Assembly: GCA_947166705.1 (NCBI GenBank)
Contig: CAMVFE010000005.1
Location: forward strand, 1-64,000
DNA: 64,000 nucleotides
Source: an uncultured Clostridia bacterium
GTDB taxonomy: Bacteria; Bacillota; Clostridia; Christensenellales; Aristaeellaceae
Direction of reading: 5' to 3'
In this document: piece after piece, positions 46,691-56,802 of the stretch
Position numbering within the stretch: the first letter of the stretch is position 1
Layout of the letters: every line of letters starts with the position of its first letter
Made by a program: the position numbers and the translations under genes
The notes under the pieces: model-generated
Database searches by the model: none
Told to the model about the DNA's origin: nothing
What the model saw: the letters and a program-made list of their open reading frames with translations, nothing else

Positions 46691-48242
46691 TGCCTTCCTG
46701 TCTGTTCTGTCTCTTGGCGCCGGTCATGTACAGTCCAAGCTCCTGGACATTGGTCTCCTTCGGATTGAGCTCTCCGACGATTTCCCCTTCGTACATCACC
46801 AGGATCCGGTCGGAGAGGCTCATGACCTCCTCCAGCTCCAGGCTGACCAGCAGCACGGCCTTCCCGGCGTCCCGCTGCTCCACCAGCATCCTGTGGATGT
46901 TTTCAATGGCGCCTACGTCCAGCCCGCGGGTCGGCTGCACCGCGATGATCAGCTTCTTGTCCCGGTCCAGCTCCCGGGCGACGATGGCCTTCTGCTGGTT
47001 GCCGCCCGACATGGCGCGGACCCGCGTCACGGGGCCCTGGCCGCTGCGGACGTCGAACTGTTCAATCAGCTTCTCCGTGTAAGCCCGGATGGCGTTGAAG
47101 CGGATGAAGCATCCGTGCTGGAACTCCGGCTCGATGAACCGCTCCAGCACCATGTTCTGTTCCAGCGTAAAGTCCAGCACGAGCCCGTGCTTATGCCGGT
47201 CCTCGGGGATGTGGCTCAGGTTTTTCCCCCGCTTCTTGACGGACAGGTGGGTGACGTCCTGCCCGCAGATGAGGGCCCGGCCGCCGCTCACCTTTTCCAG
47301 GCCGGTCAGGCCGTAGATGAAATCCGTCTGGCCGTTGCCGTCGATGCCGGCGATGCAGACGATCTCGCCCTCCCGGACCTGGAAGGAAATGTCGTTGACC
47401 GCGTTCCGGTGGTGCAGGCGGCTCGGGACGGTGAAATGCTCCACGTCCAGCACCACCTCGCCCGGATGCGCCTCCTCCTTTTCGACGACCAGCTGCACGG
47501 GGCGTCCGACCATCATGTTGGACAGGGCCTGCTTGTCGGTGTCGGCGGTGTTCACCGTTCCGATGTATTTCCCCTTCCGCAGCACCGTGATCCGGTCGGA
47601 TACCTCCATGATCTCGTTCAGCTTATGGCTGATGAACAGGATGCTCTTTCCCTCCGCGGCGAGGTTTTTCATGATCTGCATCAGCTCGTCGATCTCCTGG
47701 GGCGTCAGCACGGCCGTCGGCTCGTCGAAGATCAGGATATCGTTGTCCCGGTACAGCATCTTCAGGATTTCGACCCGCTGCTGCATGCCGACGGTGATGT
47801 CCTCGACCTTCGCGTCCAGGTCCACCTTCAGCCCGTACCGGTCGCTCAGCGCCTTCACCTTTTCCCGGGCGGCCTTTCTGGAGAGGAAGCCCGCGCGGGT
47901 GTCCTCCGCCCCGAGGATGATGTTGTCCAGCACGGTGAACACGTCAATCAGCTTGAAGTGCTGGTGCACCATGCCGATGTTCAGCGCCGTGGCGTCGTTG
48001 GGGCTGCTGATCTTCACGACCTGCCCGTTCTTGCGGATCTCGCCCTTCTCGGGCTGGTACAGTCCGAACAGCACGCTCATCAGCGTGGACTTCCCGGCGC
48101 CGTTCTCCCCCAGCAGGGCGTGGATCTCGCCCTTTTTCAGCTGCAGCGTGATATCATCATTCGCAATGATGCCGGGAAACTCCTTGGTGATATGAATCAT
48201 CTCAATAACATATTCCGGATTCTTCGTCTGTTGGTTTTCCAT
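46674..48242 (-). CDS. BMP-type nucleoside ABC transporter ATP-binding protein (two NBDs)
   Basis: LLGENGAGKSTLMSVLFGLYQP; ILIFDEPTAVLTPQEIDELM; SGGNQQKAIVARELDRDKKLIIAVQPTRGLDVGAIE. Confidence 0.93.
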   Translation of the reverse strand: MENQQTKNPEYVIEMIHITKEFPGIIANDDITLQLKKGEIHALLGENGAGKSTLMSVLFGLYQPEKGEIRKNGQVVKISSPNDATALNIGMVHQHFKLIDVFTVLDNIILGAEDTRAGFLSRKAAREKVKALSDRYGLKVDLDAKVEDITVGMQQRVEILKMLYRDNDILIFDEPTAVLTPQEIDELMQIMKNLAAEGKSILFISHKLNEIMEVSDRITVLRKGKYIGTVNTADTDKQALSNMMVGRPVQLVVEKEEAHPGEVVLDVEHFTVPSRLHHRNAVNDISFQVREGEIVCIAGIDGNGQTDFIYGLTGLEKVSGGRALICGQDVTHLSVKKRGKNLSHIPEDRHKHGLVLDFTLEQNMVLERFIEPEFQHGCFIRFNAIRAYTEKLIEQFDVRSGQGPVTRVRAMSGGNQQKAIVARELDRDKKLIIAVQPTRGLDVGAIENIHRMLVEQRDAGKAVLLVSLELEEVMSLSDRILVMYEGEIVGELNPKETNVQELGLYMTGAKRQNRQEGSDHHE

Positions 48243-48339
48243 ATGATCGCCTCCGCAGCACCCTTTGTTGTCCGGATTATAACAGATTCAAGGAAAAAAA
48301 GGAAGGGCAAAATGCCCTTCCTTCGTCAGAATACCGGAA

Positions 48340-49437
48340 TCATTCAACCATGGTAACCTTCAGGTTCGGATACTCCAGCTTCATGTTGCTGTAGTCGTCG
48401 TCGATCACGAGCGTGCCGGCCACAACATCGTCCACCATCTTCTGGTATTCTTCCACGGTGAACTTGGAGAACCGCCAGGATTCGGGAGCCGTGGGCAGCG
48501 CGATCGCGCCCTCCGCGGTGCCGTAGACCACGTTCGTGCCGGCGATGGAATCCCACTCGCCGTCGAAGTAGGCCTTCAGAATCTGGTAGGCGGCGGCATC
48601 CACGCCCTTCAGCGGGGAGGTCAGCACCCACTCGGAGTCGTTGGCCTGATCCTTGTCGACGCCCAGCGCCCAGCACTCATTCGCTGCCGCGGCGGAGAAG
48701 CAGCTCAGGTACATGGCGCCGCCGCAGGGGAAGATCACTTCCGTACCGTTCTCGTACCAGCTGTTCAGCATGGTCTCCAGTTCGGGGGAGTTCGAGAAGG
48801 AGCCACCGTACAGCCAGGAGTAGAGCATCTCAACCTGGACGCCCAGCTCTTCCGCGGCCGCCTCAGCGCCCTGCACGAAGCCGTATCCGTAACGGCAGCA
48901 GGCCGGGGTCGTTCCGCCGCCGCCGCCCGCGAAGCCCAGCTTGGTGAAGCCGTCCTTCACGCAGGCATAGCCCGCGAAGAAGCCGCACTGCTCTTCCTTG
49001 AAAGCCACGCCGACGGTGTTCGCGCCGAAGGCGCTGCCGTCCACGTACACGAACTTCACATCGGTGAATTCGGTGGAGGCCTTTTCAATCGCGGCGCCCG
49101 CCATGAACCCGGCGCAGACCACGATCTCGGCGCCGCCGTCCACGGCGGCCTTCATGGCGTCATAGCGGTCGTCGTCCGTCGCCTGATCGCCGTTGGCCGG
49201 CTGATAGTACTTGTAGGCAATGCCGTTCTCCGCCGCGTAGGACTTCACGCCGTTGTAGATGCCTTCGTTGAAGGAGTGGTCCTTCAGCTGGCCGACGTCC
49301 GTCACGAAAGCGATGGGATACTGGCCGTTCTCAGCCGTCATTTCATCCGGAATCGCGTCATAGTCGGTGGCCGCGAACGCGGACGCGCAGCCGAGAACCA
49401 TGACCGCCGCCAGAAGCAGCGCAAGGAACTTTTTCAT
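48340..49437 (-). CDS. BMP family substrate-binding protein
   Basis: Signal peptide MKKFLALLLAAVMVLGCASAFA; PIAFVTDVGQLKDHSFNEGIYNGVKSYA. Confidence 0.92.
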   Translation of the reverse strand: MKKFLALLLAAVMVLGCASAFAATDYDAIPDEMTAENGQYPIAFVTDVGQLKDHSFNEGIYNGVKSYAAENGIAYKYYQPANGDQATDDDRYDAMKAAVDGGAEIVVCAGFMAGAAIEKASTEFTDVKFVYVDGSAFGANTVGVAFKEEQCGFFAGYACVKDGFTKLGFAGGGGGTTPACCRYGYGFVQGAEAAAEELGVQVEMLYSWLYGGSFSNSPELETMLNSWYENGTEVIFPCGGAMYLSCFSAAAANECWALGVDKDQANDSEWVLTSPLKGVDAAAYQILKAYFDGEWDSIAGTNVVYGTAEGAIALPTAPESWRFSKFTVEEYQKMVDDVVAGTLVIDDDYSNMKLEYPNLKVTMVE

Positions 49438-49611
49438 GGGATATCTCTCCTTTCATTTTGGCTTTCGCCTTTACAGGTATTTTATCAGAATCCGCCGGCC
49501 TTTGAAAGCTTCTTTGCAAAAAGAAATACAAGCTTTGTAATTTCGCAAACTTCCTGTAAAAAATCCGGCCCTTCCGTTTCTGCGCAGGGCAGCCGGAAAA
49601 GCCGGTTTTTC

Positions 49612-51438
49612 TTATTCCTCGGTACCGTGGCTCCGGGCCTTGGCGCGCAGCTGGTGATCCAGCTGCCGCTTCCGCATCCGCAGGTGCTGGGGCGTGATCT
49701 CCAGCAGCTCGTCGTCGTCGATGAACTCCAGGCATTCCTCCAGCGTCAGGGGATGCACGGAGATCAGCCGCATGGCGTCCTCGGAGGCGGAGGCGTTGCG
49801 CATGTTCGTCACATGCTTGGCCTTGCAGACGTTCACAACCAGGTCCCCCGGCCGGGCGTTCTGCCCGCAGATCTGCCCGGCGTAGACGTTCTCGCCCGCG
49901 CCGATGAACAGGGTACCCCGCTCCTGGGTGTAGAACAGGCCGTAGCTGGTGGTAACGCCGGTCTCGAAGCAGATCAGGGCCCCGGCGTTCCGGTGGGGGA
50001 TGTCCCCCTTCACGGGCTCGTATCTTTCAAACACGGAGCTCATGATCCCCTCGCCGCGGGTGTCGGTCATGAACTCGCTGCGGTACCCGAACAGGCCCCG
50101 GGACGGCACCAGGAATTCCATCCGCACCCGGTCGCTCCCGCTCATCTGCTCAAGCGTTCCCCGCCGCCGGCCGATCTTTTCGATCACGGCGCCGGCGCTG
50201 GCCTGCGGCGTATCCACCACCAGCCGCTCAACCGGCTCGCATTTCACCCCGTCGATGGTCTTGAAGATGACCTGCGGCTTGGACACGGCGAATTCGTACC
50301 CCTGCCGGCGCATGGTTTCGATCAGGATGGACAGGTGCAGCTCTCCCCGGCCGCAAACCTCGAAGGCGTCGGTGCTCTGGGTGTCGTTCACCCGCAGGGA
50401 GACGTCCGTCTGCAGCTCCCGCATCAGCCGGGCCCGCAGGTGCCGGCTGGTCACGTACTGCCCTTCCCTTCCGGCGAAGGGGCTGTCGTTGACGGAGAAG
50501 GTCATGGTCACCGTGGGCTCGCTGATCTTGACGAAGGGCAGCCCCTCGACCCGGGCGGGATCGCACACCGTGTCCCCGATGGAGAGATCCTCCGCGCCGT
50601 ACAGCGCGACGATGTCCCCCACGCCGACCTCCGCGGCGTTCACCCGCTTCAGCCCGTCGTACTGGAACAGGCCGCCCAGCCGCCACACGGGGCTCACCGC
50701 CCCGGTCTCCAGGTTGGTATGCACGACGTTCATGCCCTCGGTGAATTTACCGCGCACTACGCGGCCCACGCCGATGCGCCCGACGTACTCGGAGTAGTCG
50801 ATGGTGGAGATCAGCACCTGCGCCGGGCCGTCCGCGTCGCCCTCGGGCGCGGGGATATATTTCAGGATGGCGTCGAACAGGGGCCGCAGGTCCTCCCCCG
50901 GCTGGTTCAGGTCCAGCGTCGCGGTGCCCTTCCGGGCGGAGACGTACAGAATCGGGTTCTCGATGGTGGTCTCGTCGGCCTCCAGGTCGATCAGCAGGTC
51001 GAGAATCTCGTTCACCACCTCGTCGCACCGGGCGTCGGGCCGGTCCACCTTGTTGATGACGATCAGCACCTTCAGCTTCAGTTCCAGCGCCTTGCGCAGC
51101 ACGAAGCGCGTCTGGGGCATGGGGCCCTCGAAGCTGTCCACCAGCAGCAGCACCCCGTCCACCATCTTCAGCACGCGCTCCACCTCGCCGCCGAAATCGG
51201 CGTGCCCGGGCGTGTCCACGATGTTGATCTTCGTCTTTCCGTAGTGGACGGCGGTATTCTTGCTCAGGATGGTGATGCCCCGCTCCCGCTCCAGGTCGTT
51301 GGAGTCCATGACCCGGTCCACCGTCTGCTGGTTCTCGCGGTATACGCCGCCCTGCTTCAGCATCTGGTCCACCAGCGTTGTCTTGCCGTGATCAACGTGC
51401 GCGATAATCGCGATGTTCCGAATATCTTCCCGAACCAT
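49612..51438 (-). CDS. typA: Translational GTPase TypA/BipA
   Basis: MVREDIRNIAIIAHVDHGKTTLVDQMLKQ; ERERGITILSKNTAV; VDTPGHADFGGEVERVL. Confidence 0.95.
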   Translation of the reverse strand: MVREDIRNIAIIAHVDHGKTTLVDQMLKQGGVYRENQQTVDRVMDSNDLERERGITILSKNTAVHYGKTKINIVDTPGHADFGGEVERVLKMVDGVLLLVDSFEGPMPQTRFVLRKALELKLKVLIVINKVDRPDARCDEVVNEILDLLIDLEADETTIENPILYVSARKGTATLDLNQPGEDLRPLFDAILKYIPAPEGDADGPAQVLISTIDYSEYVGRIGVGRVVRGKFTEGMNVVHTNLETGAVSPVWRLGGLFQYDGLKRVNAAEVGVGDIVALYGAEDLSIGDTVCDPARVEGLPFVKISEPTVTMTFSVNDSPFAGREGQYVTSRHLRARLMRELQTDVSLRVNDTQSTDAFEVCGRGELHLSILIETMRRQGYEFAVSKPQVIFKTIDGVKCEPVERLVVDTPQASAGAVIEKIGRRRGTLEQMSGSDRVRMEFLVPSRGLFGYRSEFMTDTRGEGIMSSVFERYEPVKGDIPHRNAGALICFETGVTTSYGLFYTQERGTLFIGAGENVYAGQICGQNARPGDLVVNVCKAKHVTNMRNASASEDAMRLISVHPLTLEECLEFIDDDELLEITPQHLRMRKRQLDHQLRAKARSHGTEE

Positions 51439-51599
51439 GAAAAGTCTGTTTCCTCCCGTCTTTCCGCTCCGCCGCCCGCCCGGGCGGTCTTCCGTCTCAG
51501 CGCCGGATTCCGCCGGCATAGCCTCTCCGCCGGGTTTCCCGGCCTTTGTCTTTCCGTCGGAAGCCTCCGGCGCTCCTGCGCGCCGGGCTCAGCCGGCCC

Positions 51600-53216
51600 T
51601 TATCTCTCCGCCGTATCCTTCAGCTCCAGGCCCTCGTTGTTCTCGCAGGCCAGGCGGATGCTCCACTCGTTCTCGAACAGCAGCACGTCGCGTCCGCGGC
51701 TGTCCTTCGCCCGGCCGGAGGTGGAGGTCAGCTTCAGGTTCTCGACGGGCCTGGGCGTCGCAGCCACCCATCTCACGAACCGGAAGGGCAGGCCCTCCAT
51801 CACGATCTCCACCTGGTATTCCGTCTTCAGCCGGTGCTCGAGCACCTCGAACTGCAGCATGCCGACCACGCCGACCAGGAATTCCTCCCGGCCGGTCTCG
51901 GTCCGGATGAAGGTCTGAATCGCGCCCTCCTCGGCCAGCTGGTTGATGCCCTTCTGGAACTGCTTGCGCTTCATGCTGTCCAGCGGCCGTACCCGGTTGA
52001 AAAACTCCGGCGCGAAAATCGGAATGTTCGCGTAGTGCATCTTCGGCCCGGTGCTCAGCGTGTCGCCCAGCCGGTAAATCCCGGGGTCGAACAGTCCGAT
52101 GATGTCCCCGGCCCAGGCTTCCTCAACGGCCTCCCGCTCGTCCGCCATGAACTGCTGGGGCTGCTTCAGCGCCACGGGCTTCCCCGTCCCGCTGTGCCAG
52201 ACCTCCATGCCCTTCTCGAAGGCCCCGCTGACGATCCGCATGAAGGCGAGCCGGTCCCGGTGGGCGGGATTCATGTTCGCCTGAATCTTGAAGATGAATC
52301 CGGAGAAGTAGGGCTCCTCGGGCCCGATCATCCCCTGGTCGCTCTCCCGGGGCAGGGGCGGCGGCGTATAGCGCAGAAAGCGGTCCAGGAAGGGCTCCAC
52401 GCCGAAGTTGGTCACCGCCGATCCGAAGAACATGGGCGTCAGCTCTCCCCGGCGCACCTTTTCCAGGTCGAAGGGATCCCCCGCCTCGTCCAGCAGCTCG
52501 ATCTCCTCCTCCAGGCGTTCCCGGTAATGCCGGTCCAGCACGTCCGCCAGCTTCGGATCGTCGATGGAGATGTCGGTCTTCTCCACCATGGTTTTCCCGT
52601 GATCCCCGCCGGCGTACAGCTCGACTGTCCTCGTGTCCCGGTGGTATACGCCCTGGAAGTCCCCGTCCACGCCGATGGGCCAGTTCACCGGGCAGGACCG
52701 GATGCCCAGCACCTGCTCCAGCTCCTCCATCAGCGCGAAGGGATCCTTCGCAGCCCGGTCCATCTTGTTCACGAAGGTGAAAATGGGAATATTCCGCATC
52801 CGGCACACCCGGAACAGCTTGATGGTCTGGGCCTCGACACCCCGCGCCGCGTCCAGCAGCATGACCGCCGCGTCGGCGGCCACCAGCACCCGGTACGTGT
52901 CCTCCGAAAAGTCCTGATGCCCGGGGGTATCCAGGATGTTGATCCTGTATCCGTCGTACACGAACTGCATCGCCGAGGACGTCACGGAAATGCCGCGCTG
53001 CTTCTCGATCTCCATCCAGTCGGAGGTGGCGTGCCTGTCCGTCTTCCGGGCCTTGACGCTGCCGGCGCTGCGGATCGCGCCTCCGTACAGGAGCAGTTTT
53101 TCCGTCAGCGTGGTTTTTCCGGCGTCCGGGTGGGAAATGATGGCAAAGGTTCTCCGCTTCTCCACCTCTTCCCGCAGCTTCTCCCGAAAGGCTTCCGTGT
53201 CTCTCTCCGGCAGCAT
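51600..53216 (-). CDS. prfC: Peptide chain release factor 3
   Basis: RRTFAIISHPDAGKTTLTEKLLLYGGAIRSAGSVKARK; EKQRGISVTSSAMQF; LDTPGHQDFSEDTYRVL. Confidence 0.95.
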   Translation of the reverse strand: MLPERDTEAFREKLREEVEKRRTFAIISHPDAGKTTLTEKLLLYGGAIRSAGSVKARKTDRHATSDWMEIEKQRGISVTSSAMQFVYDGYRINILDTPGHQDFSEDTYRVLVAADAAVMLLDAARGVEAQTIKLFRVCRMRNIPIFTFVNKMDRAAKDPFALMEELEQVLGIRSCPVNWPIGVDGDFQGVYHRDTRTVELYAGGDHGKTMVEKTDISIDDPKLADVLDRHYRERLEEEIELLDEAGDPFDLEKVRRGELTPMFFGSAVTNFGVEPFLDRFLRYTPPPLPRESDQGMIGPEEPYFSGFIFKIQANMNPAHRDRLAFMRIVSGAFEKGMEVWHSGTGKPVALKQPQQFMADEREAVEEAWAGDIIGLFDPGIYRLGDTLSTGPKMHYANIPIFAPEFFNRVRPLDSMKRKQFQKGINQLAEEGAIQTFIRTETGREEFLVGVVGMLQFEVLEHRLKTEYQVEIVMEGLPFRFVRWVAATPRPVENLKLTSTSGRAKDSRGRDVLLFENEWSIRLACENNEGLELKDTAER

Positions 53217-53407
53217 CCAATCCCTCCTTCTCTCCGGGCTCACAACAAAAAGAAATTTTAATCCCCCAGGCCGTCGATTGTCAAGAAAAACGTGATCCCG
53301 TCTGCGTGCCGCCCGGTTTCGGGGCCGCCCGGAGGTGAAGCGGTCTCTCCGTTTTTGCCGGCGTTCCGTCTCCGGTCGTCCCGTGCCGGTCTGTTCGCCG
53401 GCTCCGC

Positions 53408-53437
53408 TTGACGTTCTTTTCGTTTCGATGCTATAAT
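53408..53437 (+). promoter_or_regulatory. Sigma-A promoter for tRNA-Leu
   Basis: TTGACG-N18-TATAAT, 11 nt upstream of tRNA 5' end. Confidence 0.7.
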
Positions 53438-53448
53438 TCCGTTGTTTC

Positions 53449-53531
53449 GCGGATGTGGTGGAATGGCAGACACCGGGGACTTAAAATCCCCTGCCTTCAT
53501 GGGCGTGCGGGTTCGAGCCCCGCCATCCGCA
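53449..53531 (+). tRNA. tRNA-Leu (UAA anticodon), CCA not encoded
   Basis: gcggatg...ggggacttaaaatcccc anticodon arm (loop cttaaaa)...gcgggttcgagccccgc T arm...catccgc; long class II variable arm. Confidence 0.92.
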
Positions 53532-53535
53532 CAAA

Positions 53536-53572
53536 GCGAAAGCCCTGAGAATCCGATTCTCAGGGCTTTCGC
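53536..53572. terminator. Bidirectional terminator between tRNA-Leu and tsf
   Basis: gcgaaagccctgagaat-ccg-attctcagggctttcgc, perfect 17-bp stem. Confidence 0.85.
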
Positions 53573-53592
53573 TGTATCCATCGCTTCCGCGC

Positions 53593-54519
53593 TTATTTCA
53601 TCATGGCGGCAATCTCGCCGGCCAGGTCGTCCTTGCGCTTCTCGATGCCCTCGCCGCGCTCGAACCGCGCGAACTTCACGATGTCGATCTTCGCGTCGGC
53701 GGCCTTGGCGACTTCGGCCATCAGGCTCTTGATGGTCTTGTCGCTGTCCTTGACGAACACCTGCTCCAGCAGGCACACGTCCTTGTAGTACTTCTCGATA
53801 CGGCCCTCGACCATGCGCTCCACGATCTTTTCGGGCTTGCCTTCGTTCAGCGCCTGCGCCCGGAGAATTTCCTTCTCCTTGTTCAGCTTCTCGACGTCCA
53901 CTTCCTCGCGGCGGACCGCTTCGGGGCGGGCCGCGGCGATCTGCAGCGCCAGGTCATGGGCGAAGGTCTTCACTTCGTCGCTCTTCTTGCCGTTCTCATC
54001 GGCGGAGACTTCGACCATGACGCCGACCTTGCCGCCCAGATGGATGTAGGTGGAGATGACGCCCGCGGTCTCATACCGCTCGAAGCGGCGGACGGAAATC
54101 TTCTCGCCGATGGCGACGGTCGCGTCGCTGATCATGTCGGAGATGGTCTTGCTCTCGTCGTCCACGTACTTCTGGCTCAGCAGCGCATCCACGTCCGCCG
54201 GGTTGGCCAGCGCGATGTGCTTGGCGACGCTGTTCGCGAAGTTCTTGAAGTTGTCGGTATTCGCCACGAAGTCGGTCTCGCAGTTGACTTCAACGATCAC
54301 GCCCACGGTGGCGTCCTCGTTGACGTACTGGGCGACCGCGCCCTCCGCCGCGATGCGGCTGGCCTTCTTGGCCGCCTGGCTCAGTCCCTTTTCGCGCAGC
54401 CACTCAATGGCCTTTTCCATATCGCCGTCGCTCTCGACGAGGGCCTTCTTGCAGTCCATCATGCCGGCGCTGGTGCGCTCACGCAGTTCTTTTACCATAG
54501 AGGCGGTAACAGCTGCCAT
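53593..54519 (-). CDS. tsf: Elongation factor Ts
   Basis: [45 protein letters not shown]. Confidence 0.96.
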   Translation of the reverse strand: MAAVTASMVKELRERTSAGMMDCKKALVESDGDMEKAIEWLREKGLSQAAKKASRIAAEGAVAQYVNEDATVGVIVEVNCETDFVANTDNFKNFANSVAKHIALANPADVDALLSQKYVDDESKTISDMISDATVAIGEKISVRRFERYETAGVISTYIHLGGKVGVMVEVSADENGKKSDEVKTFAHDLALQIAAARPEAVRREEVDVEKLNKEKEILRAQALNEGKPEKIVERMVEGRIEKYYKDVCLLEQVFVKDSDKTIKSLMAEVAKAADAKIDIVKFARFERGEGIEKRKDDLAGEIAAMMK

Positions 54520-54635
54520 CCTGAATCATTCCTTTCTTTTTTCAGCGGTCCGCCGGAAAGAACCCTTTCCGGCGGCCTGTTGTCAAGATCCCTCTCCGCT
54601 TTCCGTCCGGGTCCGCGGCGGGGGTGTAAGTCGGA

Positions 54636-55388
54636 TTAAGCTTCGGCGGGCGCTTCCGCGGGGGTCTCGGCGGGCGCTTCGGGCGCTTCGTCGGGCTCGT
54701 TCTGCTCGCCCTGCTTGCCTTCCAGCACGGCGTCGGCCATCTTGCCGGCGATCAGCTTGACCGCGCGGATGGCGTCGTCGTTGCCGGGGATGACGTAGTC
54801 AATCTCGTCCGGATCGCAGTTGGTGTCGACGATGGCCACGATCGGGATGCCCAGGATGCGGGCTTCGGTCACGGCGATGTGTTCCTTCCGGGGATCCACG
54901 ACGAACAGGGCGCCGGGCAGCTTCTTCATCTCGCGGATGCCGCCCAGGTTGGCTTCCAGCTTTTCGCGCTCATGCTGCAGCTTGGCGACTTCCTTCTTGG
55001 GCAGCACGTCGAACTGGCCGCTCTGCTCCATCTTGTCGATCTGGTTCAGGCGGTCGATCCGGGTGCGGATCGTGCGGAAGTTGGTCAGCATGCCGCCCAG
55101 CCAGCGGTTGTTCACGAAGAACATGTTGCAGCGCTTGGCTTCGGACTCAATGGACTCCTGGGCCTGCTTCTTGGTGCCGACGAACAGGATGCTCTTTCCC
55201 TCCATCGCCACGTCGCGGACGAAGGCGTAGGCTTCGTCCACCTTGCGGACGGTCTTCTGCAGGTCGATGATGTAGATGCCATTCCGTTCGGTGAAGATGT
55301 ACTGAGCCATCTTCGGGTTCCACCGGCGGGTCTGATGACCGAAGTGAACGCCGGCTTCCAGGAGCTGTTTCATGGAAATGACTGCCAT
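54636..55388 (-). CDS. rpsB: 30S ribosomal protein S2
   Basis: [46 protein letters not shown]. Confidence 0.97.
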   Translation of the reverse strand: MAVISMKQLLEAGVHFGHQTRRWNPKMAQYIFTERNGIYIIDLQKTVRKVDEAYAFVRDVAMEGKSILFVGTKKQAQESIESEAKRCNMFFVNNRWLGGMLTNFRTIRTRIDRLNQIDKMEQSGQFDVLPKKEVAKLQHEREKLEANLGGIREMKKLPGALFVVDPRKEHIAVTEARILGIPIVAIVDTNCDPDEIDYVIPGNDDAIRAVKLIAGKMADAVLEGKQGEQNEPDEAPEAPAETPAEAPAEA

Positions 55389-55419
55389 AGGGTTTCCCTC
55401 CTTGTTTTTCCACCCTTTC

Positions 55420-55467
55420 CCCCTTTGTGATCCGCCACCGCGTCCGCGGCACAAGCCATCACAGGGG
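55420..55467 (-). promoter_or_regulatory. Candidate structured 5' leader of rpsB
   Basis: Minus strand CCCCTGTGAT...ATCACA(aa)GGGG, ~10-bp stem with 2-nt bulge in the leader. Confidence 0.5.
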
Positions 55468-55487
55468 AGAGGTGCGTAATCGGATGG

Positions 55488-55516
55488 ATATTATCATATC
55501 CTTCCGCAAAAATCAA
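55488..55516 (-). promoter_or_regulatory. Sigma-A promoter for rpsB-tsf
   Basis: Minus strand TTGATT-N17-TAATAT. Confidence 0.7.
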
Positions 55517-55527
55517 CCATTTTTTTG

Positions 55528-55577
55528 AAGACACGGGGAAGACAAAGACAAGACACGGGGACGGTTCTTTTGTCTTG
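55528..55577. repeat. Short repeat/palindrome element with GACACGGGGA and CGGGGACGGTTC motifs
   Basis: gaagacacggggaagacaaagacaagacacggggacggttcttttgtcttg; CAAGACA...TGTCTTG inverted repeat. Confidence 0.55.
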
Positions 55578-55622
55578 GGCTTTTCCGCGCGCCCGCGGAA
55601 CGGCGCCGCCCCCGGGCTTTGC

Positions 55623-56654
55623 TCAGTAGTGGTGGACCGCCTCCCCGTCCCCGGGGCCCAGCACGCTGTGGTCCATGATGTACCGGACCACCTCGTCCGC
55701 CGTGGTGAAGGCAAGCCCGACGTGGGTGTCCGCGCATCCGTAGTAGATGGCGATGCGTCCGGTCTCCTCGTCCTGCAGCGTGGCGCAGGGGAAGACCACG
55801 TTGGGCACGAAGCCCGTCACCTCGTAGTTTTCCTCCGGCGTCAGCAGGTAGTTCTCGCAGCGGTACAGCACCCGGCTCGGCTCGTCGATGTCCAGGATCG
55901 CCCCGCCCATGGAATACACGAATCCGTTGCAGGTGGTGGCAACGCCGTGGTAGAACAGCAGCCAGCCCTCGGTGGTTTCGATGGGCGCCGCGCCGCCGCC
56001 GATCTTGACGCTCTCCCACCATTCATGGCCGCGGCCCATCACGTGCCGGTGCCTGCCCCAGTACACCATGTCCGGGCTTTCGGACAGGAAGATGTCCCCG
56101 AAGGGCGTGTGCCCGCTGTCGGAGGGGCGGGACAGCAGCTTGTATACGCCGCCGATCCGCCGGGGAAAGAGCACGGCGTTCCGGTTGAAGGGGATGAAGG
56201 GGTTTTCGACCCGGGTGAAGGTTTTGAAATCCCGCGTCTTTGCCATGCCGATAGCCGCGCCGTAAAAATCGGTGCACCAGATGATATAGTAGGTATCCTC
56301 CACCTTCACCAGCCGGGGATCGTAGGCGTAGTGGGGCAGCATGGGCCGGCCCTGCTCATCCGTGAAGGGAACCTTCTCCCGCTCCACCTCCCAGTGGATG
56401 CCGTCCCGGGAATGTCCCAGGAAGACATGGGGAATGCCGTTCACCTGCTCGCCCCGCAGCACCGCGATGAATCCGTCCTCCCAGGGCGCCACGGCGCTGT
56501 TGAAAATCCGCGCGATCTCCGGCGTGGGGTTCCGTCCCAGGATGGGGTTTTCGCTGTACCGCCATACGGGGGATTCGGTCTTCAGGCCCGCCGGCCGGTC
56601 CTGCCAGGGAATGTTGGGCAGCGCGCCCGCGTTCAGAATGCTGATCCTGTTCAT
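55623..56654 (-). CDS. GH130-family glycoside phosphorylase
   Basis: RYSENPILGRNPTPEIARIFNSAVAPWEDGFIAVLRGE; YAYDPRLVKVEDTYYIIWC; IAIYYGCADTHVGLAF. Confidence 0.88.
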   Translation of the reverse strand: MNRISILNAGALPNIPWQDRPAGLKTESPVWRYSENPILGRNPTPEIARIFNSAVAPWEDGFIAVLRGEQVNGIPHVFLGHSRDGIHWEVEREKVPFTDEQGRPMLPHYAYDPRLVKVEDTYYIIWCTDFYGAAIGMAKTRDFKTFTRVENPFIPFNRNAVLFPRRIGGVYKLLSRPSDSGHTPFGDIFLSESPDMVYWGRHRHVMGRGHEWWESVKIGGGAAPIETTEGWLLFYHGVATTCNGFVYSMGGAILDIDEPSRVLYRCENYLLTPEENYEVTGFVPNVVFPCATLQDEETGRIAIYYGCADTHVGLAFTTADEVVRYIMDHSVLGPGDGEAVHHY

Positions 56655-56802
56655 CCTTTTTTCTCCTTCCGCCCTTCCAGGCCCCTCTCTGATCCTTCCG
56701 CGCCGCCCGCGTGGCGGCGCCATCTCCGTCAGCCAAATGCCGCCTGCCCGTCCTCGGGCCGGCGGAGGCCTTTCCTGCATCCGGCCGCGCGTTCGTCCGC
56801 CG

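Noticed and set aside
49276-53261. 880-aa and 571-aa plus-strand ORFs
   Set aside because: Antisense to typA and prfC, which are unambiguous; composition is typical of shadow frames.
53442-53732. Plus-strand ORF beginning [29 protein letters not shown]
   Set aside because: This is translation through tRNA-Leu, a known annotation artefact.
53258-53776. 172-aa minus-strand ORF spanning the tRNA
   Set aside because: Read-through of tsf 3' end, terminator and tRNA complement; no independent support.
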